From Boothiomyces macroporosus (taxonomy: Eukaryota > Chytridiomycota > Chytridiomycetes > Rhizophydiales > Terramycetaceae): 17,534 nucleotides of DNA. The DNA lies in contig JADGKB010000193.1 in NCBI GenBank assembly GCA_027604185.1, positions 1-17,534 on the forward strand. The letters are read 5' to 3'. A model generated the notes under the pieces. The model made no database searches. It was not told the origin of the DNA and worked only from the letters and a program-made list of their open reading frames with translations. The translations under genes were made by a program, and so were the position numbers. Position 1 is the first letter of the stretch. Each line of letters begins with the position of its first letter. Positions 1 to 7,875 of this stretch are shown one piece after another.

Positions 1-1
1 T

Positions 2-520
2 GAATTTAATTTTATGGAAGATTATTGTCAGGATGTTTTTCTTGACAGTAATTGCACGCAATTAGACGGTTGTGCTGGACGTAGTCAAATAGTTAGAGGA
101 AGTTCAGGACCAAATACTATGTATGTGACATACATTACACAAAATTTAATTTCCAATACCATAAACGATTTAATTGAAAAAACAGCAGATAAATATTACT
201 TTATGAGAACCCTTAATAACGGATGGACAGTATGTACACCTGTATTTAAACTCCCAAATTTTACTAACTTCCCAGGACCTGAAGAAGGAATTATTATTCC
301 AAGGTTTATTCAAACACGTATAAATGTAGGTCCGCTGTATCACTATACGGAAATAGAATTTAAATCATCAAGACATATTCCAATGAAATATACTGCTCAA
401 AATATTCAAAACACTTTTTCTAATAGTAATAATGGAATTGGAAATATTGTTTATACAATTAGAGATTTTACTATGGATGACAATCATTCAAACTCAGCAA
501 AGCTCATTATTCAACATTGA
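2..520 (+). CDS. Unrecognised protein, 3' part (5' end outside window)
   Basis: The frame is open from the left window edge (first full codon at base 2) to a TGA at 518-520. An ATG at 14 is in frame, but with only four codons before it one cannot say whether it is the start or an internal Met. The visible 172 residues have several Cys near the left end (YCQDV, SNCTQLDGCAG), many Asn/Thr/Ile residues and no clear membrane helix. I do not recognise a family. The Cys and Asn content would suit a secreted or surface domain, which is inference. The next gene starts 36 nt downstream on the same strand. Confidence 0.55.
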   Translation, partial: EFNFMEDYCQDVFLDSNCTQLDGCAGRSQIVRGSSGPNTMYVTYITQNLISNTINDLIEKTADKYYFMRTLNNGWTVCTPVFKLPNFTNFPGPEEGIIIPRFIQTRINVGPLYHYTEIEFKSSRHIPMKYTAQNIQNTFSNSNNGIGNIVYTIRDFTMDDNHSNSAKLIIQH

Positions 521-556
521 AGAATAAAGTTTGATTTTTTTTAAATGTTATAGTAA

Positions 557-970
557 ATGGATAAATACGTTCTAACTCTAAATGATAAAATTGGCGGAGT
601 ATTGGCAAATAATATTACTGGAAATACTTCATTTATAGAATGGGCAATTGGATATAACGATTTAGAGCTTTTAGAATGGGCATTAAAGAATGAGAAAGAG
701 CTTAAAGAAAATTACTTTAATATATATTTATTAGATGATGAAGATTGGGATAGATTATTCAAGCATATTTACAATACTCTTGGAGATGAATATTTAGAAA
801 AATTAAAGATGGTTAGAGAGATAGCTATTGAAACACAAAGAAAACATCCAGCAGAAAAAGATAATCTTTTGCAATACTATAAAGAGTTTAGTTTAGCATC
901 TTATCGAAGGCATCATAAAAATATTCCATGGAATGTGTTAAGTGAGGTTGAAAGGTTTGACGATGTTTAG
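557..970 (+). CDS. Hypothetical acidic protein, 137 aa
   Basis: An uninterrupted frame runs from ATG 557 to TAG 968-970. It is rich in Glu, Asp, Lys, Leu and Tyr, with no signal peptide or membrane helix, so probably cytosolic and largely helical. The stretch IEWAIGYNDLELLEWALKN (about residues 27-45) resembles a degenerate helical-repeat unit of ankyrin type, but the resemblance is too weak to name a family. The C-terminal half carries a basic patch (YRRHHKN). It follows the truncated gene at the left edge after 36 nt on the same strand. Not recognised; coding status is likely but unproven. Confidence 0.5.
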   Translation: MDKYVLTLNDKIGGVLANNITGNTSFIEWAIGYNDLELLEWALKNEKELKENYFNIYLLDDEDWDRLFKHIYNTLGDEYLEKLKMVREIAIETQRKHPAEKDNLLQYYKEFSLASYRRHHKNIPWNVLSEVERFDDV

Positions 971-1108
971 TTAAGATATTGGAGGGATGTAGTGGTGGAT
1001 ATGGATGAGATCATGTGACAAGTGTTGTGTGGGTTTGAAGGTGGACATATGTCGGTGAAAGGTGTGATAATGCTCCATTGGACTATACACGGGCATTTCA
1101 ACACCTAT

Positions 1109-1150
1109 CTGTTGTAGTCCAGAAAGGTATACCTTTCTGGACTACAACAG
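1109..1150. repeat. Perfect 42-bp palindrome, no spacer
   Basis: Two 21-base arms, the left reading CTGTTGTAGTCCAGAAAGGTA, are exact reverse complements that meet with no loop. Outside the arms, ACCTAT (1103-1108) pairs with ATAGGT (1156-1161) across a 5-nt one-sided bulge (TGTCA, 1151-1155), extending the possible cruciform. A degenerate copy of the arm end, GGACTATAC, lies at 1080-1088. As RNA it would form a very stable hairpin. It could be a fold-back element, a footprint of a mobile element or a cruciform site; there is no U-tract to suggest a simple terminator. Confidence 0.85.
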
Positions 1151-1205
1151 TGTCAATAGGTAGCATATGCATTGTTTTTTACCATTAATTTGATAATCCG
1201 TGATA

Positions 1206-1534
1206 TTGGGGGGTTTCAAAGTTGAACTAATTTAAAAATGTATTAAGAAAATGTTAAAGTAAAAACCAAAATCATTGGCTTCAATTTTTAACGAATTTAA
1301 ATGGGTTAGTAATAATGGGTAATCTACCAATGTTAATGTCGTTGTTGATAAAGACATTTAAGCTGCCAAGTGATTGTATTGGATGATGGTTGCCACAGCT
1401 TACAAACTAAACCCTAATTCAAGTTAATTTAACTTTGGGGGTCAAACAAACCTAATCCCAGTGTACTCTTAGTTTCAACTTCAGCAAACATAACCCTAAC
1501 CATTTTTAAATTTGTTCAACTTTGAAACCCCCAA
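1206..1534. mobile_element. MITE-like element with ~34-bp TIRs and TA target duplication
   Basis: The left end (1206-1240, TTGGGGGGTTTCAAAGTTGA and onward to AAAAATG) is a near-perfect inverted copy of the right end (1501-1534, CATTTTTAAA through to GAAACCCCCAA). They differ by one extra G in the left end and about one internal base. Both ends are directly flanked by TA (1204-1205 and 1535-1536), the target duplication typical of Tc1/mariner-type elements. The 329-bp body has no open frame of note, so this would be a non-autonomous MITE mobilised in trans. The superfamily is inferred only from the TA and the length; no transposase gene is in the window. Confidence 0.75.
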
Positions 1535-1674
1535 TAAATCAATTGACTTTAATTCAAAAAGTTGAAAATATTTCCTGGAATTTTCGAATACGATAATTGA
1601 GTATGGATGGATCATCAATAATTCCTGGATGAATTGAGCTGTTTAGTTTCCGTCAATTTTTTACCGTAGCTTGA

Positions 1675-2109
1675 ATGTACTTGTTGGGATTAGCCACAGG
1701 GATTAATGGAACAACCTTTGGGGCAATGTTGTTTGTAGGGTTAGTAGATGCTCGTACTTTTCTCAGTATTATCCGAAATGACGGTGCTGATCAGTTTATT
1801 AAAACTTTGTTTCCAGTCTGGTGGCCGAATGGTAGAGATCTAATGGCGCCTTTGGGGATTGCAGGTCTATTACTAAATGGATTAGCATATCATCATACTG
1901 GAAATCCAGTTTGGCTTATTAGCGCTTCCACTCATTTGGTTACATTGGTTTGGACTGCAGCATTGATGCGAGAGAGTATTTCGACTTTGGTTGAAGCAAA
2001 AGGTACCAATCTAAAGAAAATTGTTCAAACATTTTGCCTCCTACACGCTCCAAGGGTTGTATTCGCCGGAGTGGGGTACATTGCTTCTCTTTATTCACTG
2101 ATGCAATAA
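1675..2109 (+). CDS. DUF1772-like four-helix membrane protein
   Basis: This 144-residue frame starts at ATG 1675 and ends at TAA 2107-2109. About four hydrophobic helices are visible: residues ~3-25 (GLATGINGTTFGAMLFVGLV), ~55-72 (MAPLGIAGLLLNGLAYH), ~78-98 (PVWLISASTHLVTLVWTAALM) and ~124-142 (APRVVFAGVGYIASLYSL). The helix layout, the small size and a LHAPRVV-type motif before the last helix fit the DUF1772 (anthrone oxygenase-like) membrane family, whose members are mostly uncharacterised. The ATG is the first in frame; I cannot exclude a short upstream exon. The function is unknown beyond membrane location, and the family call is moderate. Confidence 0.65.
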   Translation: MYLLGLATGINGTTFGAMLFVGLVDARTFLSIIRNDGADQFIKTLFPVWWPNGRDLMAPLGIAGLLLNGLAYHHTGNPVWLISASTHLVTLVWTAALMRESISTLVEAKGTNLKKIVQTFCLLHAPRVVFAGVGYIASLYSLMQ

Positions 2110-2207
2110 AACATTTATTTTTGCGTATTACAAGAATTCTGGTTGTCATCTTTTAAAATACAGACACTGAATCGTATGATAAAATACAGTTTTATTATGA
2201 GGTCAGC

Positions 2208-3843
2208 TTATTTGGAGTTGTTTGCTAAAGCAACACCTTTCGCGGTAGTGTATCCCGATACAAAGTTGGGATCAGTTGAACCTTCGAACCAAACAGTTCC
2301 AGGAGGCATTGCCCTTCTCTTTTCAATTTCTTTTTCAAGAATTTGAATATTTTGTGCATGGCCTGGTGGAACCTGTGCCAAAGCTTCAGTTTGAAGAGCA
2401 ATTTGTTTCTTTTGCGCTTCAGCAATAGTGATGATATTCTTTGCTTCTTGCTGAGCAATCAATGCAGCAGTGTTGGCTTTTGCTTCTGCTTCCTTGATTT
2501 GCTGATAGTACTTTGCGTCGGCTTGTTTCTGTGCAATGAAATAGTCTGTTTCTGCTTGATTTCTTCTGTTTTCATTTTCTACTTGTTGCACAGCCAAAAT
2601 ACCCTTTTGTTTTTCATTGTTGATATGGTTACGCAACTCTATTTGGGTAGCTTCCATTTGGTTTTGCAATACTTGTTCGGCATTCTTTTCCAAATCTTTA
2701 CCCAAAGCTCCTTCTAATCTTCTATCCATGACGTCGAAAGCTAATACTTCAATCCCGTGTATTTGAGACAGTGCACGCAATTCATGAATACATTCTGATT
2801 TAATGAAAAAGTTACCACTCTTGAATGTCTCCAACCATGGAGTGTGGTGATAGTCTGGAACATCACCTCCTATTTTTTGTGCCCTCATAAACTGTTGGTA
2901 AGATAATCTACGTTACAAAGAAAATACCTCGACACCAGGGCGTTTACGATAGTTTGAGATGGATTAATCAACGCTTGCAAAGGTTCATCATAATGCTGAG
3001 TTAAGGTTACTGGATCAAAGATTTTGTATCGTAGATTAAGATCCAGCACCACAGGTACACCTTCCAGTGTATAAGCTGGTTGTGTTCTAAATGCATGCTG
3101 TCGTTCGCCAAGAGACAAGAATGATCTAAAAGTGGTAGATGGGTTGGTTAAAACATGCTGTCCACCATTGAGCGCAAATATTTTTGTTCCTTGCTGAATC
3201 AAAGCAACGTTGTTTGCAGGAATGTTCAAAAATGTAGCAACAGTTACATTTGCATCGCCAACAGTTGATTGGACTTCATGCTTATAGCCCAATACCCTAT
3301 TAGAACCTGGTTCTAGGACTGCAGTATTTTGTGGTAGATTCAGAGTATCTACTACAGCCAGGATTTTAAATCGACCATAGGCACCATAAGACACGAAACC
3401 ACCATTTCTTATAATAAATACTCTGTTTTGCGGGTCTTGCACAACCATGGCTTCACTTTGGCCAACTTGGCAGACTGTCAATCCCAGCTGTTCGATTTGA
3501 GAAGTAATATCATAGGAGCCAAACCAGGAACATGCGAAATTGAAATTCAGGTAACGGCCAGGATTCAATGAAACCTGAGGTTTACCTATGATTAGTTGTA
3601 TGTACCAGCTACTTTCCAGATGGCAATTCGGCCTGCATCTAGTCTTCTCCCAAACAAGCCATTATTGAGTTTTGAAGAAATCAATTTGCCGACTCCTTCT
3701 TGCTTCATTTTCTGATCGAGGACTTTTATTCGGTCGATAACATTGCCATTGCCAATCTCCACGAATAGTGGATTTGCCTTTACGTCTTGAGGCACAGACC
3801 AATCGTCAACATGCGCGACTTCGATTTTATCGCCCTTTTCCAT
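2208..3843 (-). CDS. SPFH/band 7 domain protein (three exons, two 20-nt introns)
   Basis: Exons on the minus strand are 3606-3843, 2912-3585 and 2208-2891, giving 531 residues. The start is ATG 3843; the in-frame codon further up at 3879 is TTG. An N-terminal region (about 1-65) precedes GRIAIWKVAGKPQVSLNPGR and the SPFH domain (about 68-370), with VVQDPQNRVFIIRNGGFVSY and VVLDLNLRYKIFDPVTL. A long Gln/Ala/Glu-rich coiled coil follows (about 370-475). Family members form ring-shaped oligomers on membranes; this one has no clear membrane helix, so attachment would be peripheral. Splicing joins AG|KPQV (phase 1) and FLCN|FMRA (phase 0), removing an in-frame stop at each junction. The family assignment is firm; the cellular role is not known. 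Confidence 0.85.
2892..2911 (-). other. 20-nt intron (SPFH gene, intron 2)
   Basis: On the minus strand it reads GTAGATTATCTTACCAACAG. Removing it in phase 0 joins ...RYFLCN to FMRAQKIGG... and bypasses the TGA that ends the middle frame. A 56-nt alternative using the donor GTAAAC at 2947 also restores frame, but it would delete twelve residues (VNALVSRYFLCN) from a predicted helix. The 20-nt form is preferred because it matches the size of the other introns here. The branch site is weak (CTTAC or TTACC). Confidence 0.65.
3586..3605 (-). other. 20-nt intron (SPFH gene, intron 1)
   Basis: On the minus strand it reads GTACATACAACTAATCATAG, with GTA at the 5' end, a CTAAT branch-like motif and a TAG acceptor. 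Unspliced, the frame stops at the TAA inside the branch motif (GTYN then stop). Splicing in phase 1 gives VAG-KPQVSLNPGRY, which fits the GKP...PGR turn common at the start of band 7 domains. No longer intron with usable sites restores frame as well. Confidence 0.75.
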
Positions 3844-4040
3844 TGTTTTTGAAAAATATTCTAGTGTTTTTATAGACAATTCACAGCCAGAGTCATTGTG
3901 CTGTGCCCATTTTTAAGTTTCCTGACTCATGTATCCCCATCCTCATCCTCATTAAAAATGGCGTAGAATTAAAAAAGTGATGTACCCGAGAAACCCAGCC
4001 CTATCAGATCATTCTCTGTATCAGCATTTTAAAAAGGACA

Positions 4041-4283
4041 CTATTGAGGATTTATTAACATTTCAACCAGCGATTTAATTTCAATTACATGCTGCTGCGC
4101 TTTTTTTAATTTCTGTTTGTTTTCAAGGTATTCCTGCTGCAGCTCTTCCAACTCTTGTTTCCTGTCTACAAAATTCAGTGTCCGTATGTACTGCTCTATT
4201 TCGGTGGTATCTTGTTTGCTAATCAGTAATTTCTTGTACTCTAGCTTTAGCTGTGCAAGTGTGAGATTTGAAAAATCGTTCAT
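4041..4283 (-). CDS. Small coiled-coil protein, 80 aa
   Basis: The frame runs from ATG 4283 (MNDFSNLTLAQ) to TGA 4041-4043; an upstream in-frame GTG at 4298 is unlikely to be the start. Nearly the whole protein is amphipathic and rich in Lys, Glu, Gln and Leu, with heptad-like spacing from about residue 8 to 75, and it has no signal or membrane segment. It looks like a subunit of a larger assembly, since small Mediator, kinetochore or tethering subunits have this appearance, but no diagnostic motif is visible. It lies between the SPFH gene and the GNAT gene on the same strand. Confidence 0.55.
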   Translation of the reverse strand: MNDFSNLTLAQLKLEYKKLLISKQDTTEIEQYIRTLNFVDRKQELEELQQEYLENKQKLKKAQQHVIEIKSLVEMLINPQ

Positions 4284-4362
4284 GAAAAAAAAATGCACAA
4301 GTTTATTAGATGGTCTCGCTTCCTCTGATACGCCAAATTCACTCGCATGATAAACGTGTAAT

Positions 4363-4881
4363 TCATTCTAGAATCTTTCCATAAATTGTTGTATCGTAGT
4401 AGACGTTATTTTTACAGAAATCTTTTACGAGAATTCCTTCCTTCTCAAATCCATTGCGCATCAGTGTTCTACCAGAGAATTCGTTCCCGTTGCAAACGTG
4501 TGCCTCTAATCTCTTGATTTTGATTTCCGCAGTTTCGTTTTGCTTTTCAACAATCTTTATCAGAGTAGCGAGTGCATTTTTCATGATCCCTTGGTTCCAT
4601 AATCCTTTTTTCAACCAATACCCAATAATTGCTTTGTGTGCAAAACAGCCTTTCTGTTGATCATACTCTATCGCTCCAACCACTTTGTCTTCCTGGACTA
4701 TTGCGAATAATCCTACCAGATTTTTATTTTCTGAAATGAATGTTTTTGCATGTTGAAGTGTGTATGGATGAGGTATGGTTGTGTAGCGAGTTACCTCTTC
4801 ATCAGCGAGCTCTTTAGACAATTCTACATCATCACTATCCCTGTATTTTCTTAAAAAGGTGTTTTCGTCTACTTTGAACAT
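4363..4881 (-). CDS. GNAT-family N-acetyltransferase (RimJ/RimL-like)
   Basis: This 172-residue frame from ATG 4881 covers a complete single GNAT domain. The N-terminal part (LRKYRDSDDVELSKELADEE, then TLQHAKTFI) matches the RimJ/RimL-type start. A central strand (FAIVQEDKVVGAIEYD) leads to the acetyl-CoA-binding motif around residues 87-100 (GYWLKKGLWNQGIM), where the pyrophosphate loop appears as GLWNQGIM. The C-terminal segment NEFSGRTLMRNGFEKEGIL is the usual last helix and strand. Such enzymes transfer acetyl from acetyl-CoA to an amine on a protein N-terminus or a small molecule; the substrate cannot be told here. No signal peptide, so cytosolic. It is divergent from the METTL25-like gene. 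Confidence 0.85.
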   Translation of the reverse strand: MFKVDENTFLRKYRDSDDVELSKELADEEVTRYTTIPHPYTLQHAKTFISENKNLVGLFAIVQEDKVVGAIEYDQQKGCFAHKAIIGYWLKKGLWNQGIMKNALATLIKIVEKQNETAEIKIKRLEAHVCNGNEFSGRTLMRNGFEKEGILVKDFCKNNVYYDTTIYGKILE

Positions 4882-5234
4882 GGTGTTTAAATTTTAGCAT
4901 TCTATTTAATACCCCGTGTGGCTTGTGACTCATCCAGCTCTCAACCTGTCATACATAATTTTGACTATCCAAAAAAGAAGTTATATATACTCGCTAATCT
5001 TACCACAAGCGCGTGAAATTGAGATGATCTGTAGTAAATCCAAGCAATATATGAATAGTTCTAACACGCGTTCAAGAATCCTATCGTTTTCAGCATCCAA
5101 TGTTGCCTTGTGTGCATATCATTAACCATTTGTATAGGAATCCAACTAAATGCTTTTTCAGGACCATTGCCATCTTACGATACCCTAGAAAAAAGAGTAT
5201 TTCGGAATCCTTTTTTTCAAATATTTTTTATAAA
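4882..5234. other. Divergent intergenic region, possible transit peptide coding
   Basis: This spacer separates the GNAT gene (minus) from the METTL25-like gene (plus) and presumably holds both promoters. AT-rich runs such as TTATATATAC near 4980 could be TATA-like. From ATG 5100 the methyltransferase frame is open for 45 codons before the preferred ATG 5235. That extension is basic and hydrophobic with few acidic residues, so a longer product with an organelle-targeting leader is possible. I see no other gene here. Confidence 0.4.
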
Positions 5235-6359
5235 ATGAATCTCATTAATTTCTACAACAAACACAAATTCATTAGCCAAGGCCATTATTTTGATATATAC
5301 CAGCAAGCATTCACAGAATATCCCACGGATTGGATAGAGTTTATCACCTCCAGCTCTGACGAAATTGTAGACGACTTTGCAAGTGCACTGTTGAATAATA
5401 CAATCTCAGATTCATTTCCCCAATCTTTAAAAGAATGGATAAAAGATACAAAGTCCATGTACTTGGATAAGCAACCTAAAAACATCAAAGAGCTGGATAT
5501 AAATGTCAAGTTTGTCAAGCACAAAAAAATGCATGAAATAAAGAGATTAGGAGCACTTGTGCTGGATACAATGAAATCATTAAATGTAGATTATATAGTA
5601 GATATAGGAGCAGGCGTAGGTCACTTGACCAATGTGCTATCAGAGCATTACCCAGTGATTGCAATAGAATGCAACAAAGAACTCTCTAATCAAATCAAAA
5701 AGAATGACAATGTTATCATAGTAGACAAATACATTGACAAGACCAACTTGATTTCAATACTGGACGATATCAAGCCAACAGGTACGTTTTTGTTGACTGG
5801 CCTCCACTCTTGTGGAGACTTATCATCAGCAATAACACTGGATGCGTTCAAAAACTGTGACAGGGTTAAAGCAGTAATTACAGTTGGCTGTTGTTTCCAA
5901 CTAATTTCTGAATTCCCGAAATCAAATCATTTCAAGGACAGTATCCAATTGACAAAGGCTCAATTAAACTCTGCCTGTCATGTATATTCTGATTTTAATA
6001 TTCCGAGACTGAATGCATACTGGAAAAGTTTGGGATATAGGGCTAGATTGAATGAAATGTTGAACTTGGATTTGGGAACAAAATTGAGATTCCCTAGCAA
6101 TGTTACATTTGAACAATATGTAGATATTGCAAACAAACAATTAGGTACAAATGCAATGCCAACTGATGGTGAAAAGTACCTGAAAATGATTGCATTTATC
6201 AGTCTGTTGCGGAGTGTGTTTTCCCCAGTGCTAGAGAAAATAATTCAATTAGATAGGCTGTTATATTTGCAACAAGATGGATATGAAGCTAAACTAGTCG
6301 CTTTATTCGATCCCATTCTATCGCCGAGGAATATGGTTCTAATCGCATTAAAGACTTGA
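5235..6359 (+). CDS. METTL25/RRNAD1-family methyltransferase
   Basis: From ATG 5235 the product is 374 residues. The SAM-binding Rossmann motif is DIGAGVGHLT (about 123-132), followed by the acidic strand end AIECN. The family-typical GLHSCGDLS (about 189-197) and VGCCFQ (about 217-222) come next, and the protein ends with LFDPILSPRNMVLIALKT, the conserved C-terminus of METTL25/METTL25B proteins. These motifs identify the Methyltransf_32 group; the substrate in this organism is not evident, and the old rRNA dimethylase name rests on weak similarity. An in-frame ATG at 5100 would add 45 residues. The TGA lies 3 nt from the stop of the convergent gene at 6363, so the 3' UTRs must overlap. Confidence 0.85.
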   Translation: MNLINFYNKHKFISQGHYFDIYQQAFTEYPTDWIEFITSSSDEIVDDFASALLNNTISDSFPQSLKEWIKDTKSMYLDKQPKNIKELDINVKFVKHKKMHEIKRLGALVLDTMKSLNVDYIVDIGAGVGHLTNVLSEHYPVIAIECNKELSNQIKKNDNVIIVDKYIDKTNLISILDDIKPTGTFLLTGLHSCGDLSSAITLDAFKNCDRVKAVITVGCCFQLISEFPKSNHFKDSIQLTKAQLNSACHVYSDFNIPRLNAYWKSLGYRARLNEMLNLDLGTKLRFPSNVTFEQYVDIANKQLGTNAMPTDGEKYLKMIAFISLLRSVFSPVLEKIIQLDRLLYLQQDGYEAKLVALFDPILSPRNMVLIALKT

Positions 6360-6362
6360 CTA

Positions 6363-6764
6363 TTATTCTACATTTTCACTAGGAACCTCTTTAATCTCTT
6401 CAACATACTTTTGCTTTATCCTGCGGATAATTTCATCTGTTCCCTGCATCAATCCATTCGCTTTGCTGATATCTACCTGCATTTTCCAATAATCCAAATC
6501 ACTGCAAAACTTTTTCGCTTGGACTCCTTGATTCTTTGAGATTAACATTAATTTAAGCAGTACGGATTGTCTGTAATCATTGGGTTGAATGTAGAATGCT
6601 ATTGGGTATGCTCGTCTGCATTCGCTTGCTGTTACTGGCCATTTAATGGTCTTGTCCTTGGGAGTGAGAAAGAATGGAGATTTAGTGGTTGCATTTAATG
6701 CGCTGCGGATGTTTCTAGTGATTCCGAATACAAAGGAAATCAAAACCAGATATACAGGCAGCAT
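6363..6764 (-). CDS. Small single-pass membrane protein, 133 aa
   Basis: ATG 6764 is the first Met in this frame after the spliced stop of receptor A (6799). One hydrophobic helix sits at the N-terminus (LPVYLVLISFVFGIT, residues ~2-16), followed by a soluble part with CRRAYPIAFYIQ, LDYWKMQVDISKA and a charged end (RRIKQKYVEEIKE). A signal-anchor topology is likely. Length, the N-terminal anchor and the SVLLK...DYWK stretch weakly recall Sec66/Sec71 of the ER translocon, but the match is not good enough to name it. The frame upstream is open into receptor A, so a continuous reading would wrongly fuse the two. The stop is 3 nt from that of the convergent METTL25-like gene. Confidence 0.6.
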   Translation of the reverse strand: MLPVYLVLISFVFGITRNIRSALNATTKSPFFLTPKDKTIKWPVTASECRRAYPIAFYIQPNDYRQSVLLKLMLISKNQGVQAKKFCSDLDYWKMQVDISKANGLMQGTDEIIRRIKQKYVEEIKEVPSENVE

Positions 6765-6798
6765 GATTGGAAAAAAGCTTTGTGACCGAAAAAACAAT

Positions 6799-7817
6799 TC
6801 AGCCTTTATTGTCAAGGACTTGAGTGCCACTAATATAACTAGGTTGATAATCAGTTCCTTCCACCGTTTGAAGTAAGGAAGAGTTCTATGATTAGCAGCT
6901 TGTACCTCGTATGGTATTCCCAACATCGTGTATACGTTCTGCTTGATTCTGGCATCCAACAGAATCAGTAAATATGGGTTAATAACTGCATTTGTCGTAG
7001 TCAGCAGACTTGATAGTGCATCCACGTTACTATTGACTGGTTGCAAAGTGATTTCCTGATAAACAATTGTGACAGAAATAGGAATCCAACATAAAATGAA
7101 TGCCGAGCATATAATCAATGCTTTCCTTATCAACTGCTTTTCCCTGTCACTAAGTTTCTTTGTTTTGTGTTTCTTTTGTTCCAAGTAAAAAGTCACTATG
7201 CGATAATAGACATATATAATGATATTCATGTATATGCACAGAAAGCATAGGATTGAAATTACTACTGCGAGTACTTCTGGTCTGTGACTTTGGAAATTGA
7301 ATGAACAATAGAGTTTTGAAGTGCTCAGGAGGATAGAGTCTTCAAAGTGGCCAGAGATTGTTGGAATCAGTGACACAAACAGGCTCAAGATCCATGTGAA
7401 TGCTACTGCAGCTGTTGCTTGTTTTTTTGAAATGTTTTTTCTGTAGAATATCGCAAGGTATCTTTCTATCGTGATTAGTACTAGACTAGTCCCGGAACAT
7501 ATTATACTAATCATTGCGTTGAAAAAGAAAACTTTGGCACCTGTTTTTTGGAATGCCCATCCTCCAACCAATAAATTGCCTATTGTAACAATCAAAGTCT
7601 GGGTATTATACATCCAATCTGCGACTGATAATGATAGTAAAAACAATGTGCTAGGACTAATATTCTGTCTCAATGTAGATATAATAACCAACAGTGATCC
7701 AATCTCTCCTATACAAGCATACATAAATAAAACGCAAGTCCAGATTTTCTCTGATGGTGTCAGTGATAAATCATTCCCTGATTGAAACTGAGAATAGATG
7801 CCCAGTGTTTTTTCCAT
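6799..7817 (-). CDS. Class A-like GPCR, array member A (spliced)
   Basis: Exons are 6906-7817 and 6799-6885, giving 332 residues. ATG 7817 (MEKTLGIYSQFQSG) is chosen because the QFQ.G.DLSL N-terminus is shared by paralogues; the in-frame ATG at 7886 would overlap receptor B. Seven helices carry rhodopsin-class marks: LSVADW (Asp67, TM2), IERY (117-120, DRY position), CWIP (243-246, TM6) and NP (280-281, TM7). The NPxxY Tyr is Leu284. Cys171 in loop 2 has no Cys at the top of TM3. No TM7 Lys, so not an opsin. The charged loop KKLSDREKQLIRKA before TM6 is a likely G-protein contact. Ligand unknown; plasma membrane expected. Closest neighbour in sequence is B. Confidence 0.88.
6886..6905 (-). 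other. 20-nt intron (receptor A)
   Basis: On the minus strand it reads GTACAAGCTGCTAATCATAG. The last ten bases (CTAATCATAG) are identical to those of intron 1 of the SPFH gene, an unrelated gene. It lies in phase 0 after IPYE. Splicing gives a 28-residue hydrophilic tail (NSSLLQTVEGTDYQPSYISG and onward) ending at 6799; retention leaves the frame open into the 133-residue gene. Confidence 0.75.
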
Positions 7818-7875
7818 AACTTTTTTGGAATGACATAACTCGACATTTGCTTGATATTTGATATTTTTATTAAGA

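Larger units (their letters stand above)
971..1674. other. Non-coding stretch with palindrome and MITE
   Basis: About 700 bases between two plus-strand genes with no convincing frame. It holds the 42-bp palindrome at 1109-1150 and the inverted-repeat element at 1206-1534, annotated separately. The remainder (971-1100 and 1537-1674) is unique AT-rich sequence in which I see no RNA gene. The part just before 1675 presumably holds the promoter of the DUF1772-like gene, but I cannot pick out a specific element. Confidence 0.6.

Noticed and set aside
4916..5125. 69-codon plus-strand frame between GNAT and METTL25-like genes
   Set aside because: It starts at GTG, has no recognisable features and lies in the divergent promoter region.
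6615..6634. GTA...CAG 20-nt intron candidate in the 133-residue gene (GTAACAGCAAGCGAATGCAG)
   Set aside because: It has no branch-like CTAA/TTAA, and its removal brings a stop within about 15 codons; the unspliced frame is protein-like throughout.
7471..7785. Plus-strand frames opposite the receptor genes (also near 8008, 9390, 10173, 12146, 12913, 13549)
   Set aside because: They are antisense shadows that recur at the same places in several paralogues because the sense protein is conserved.
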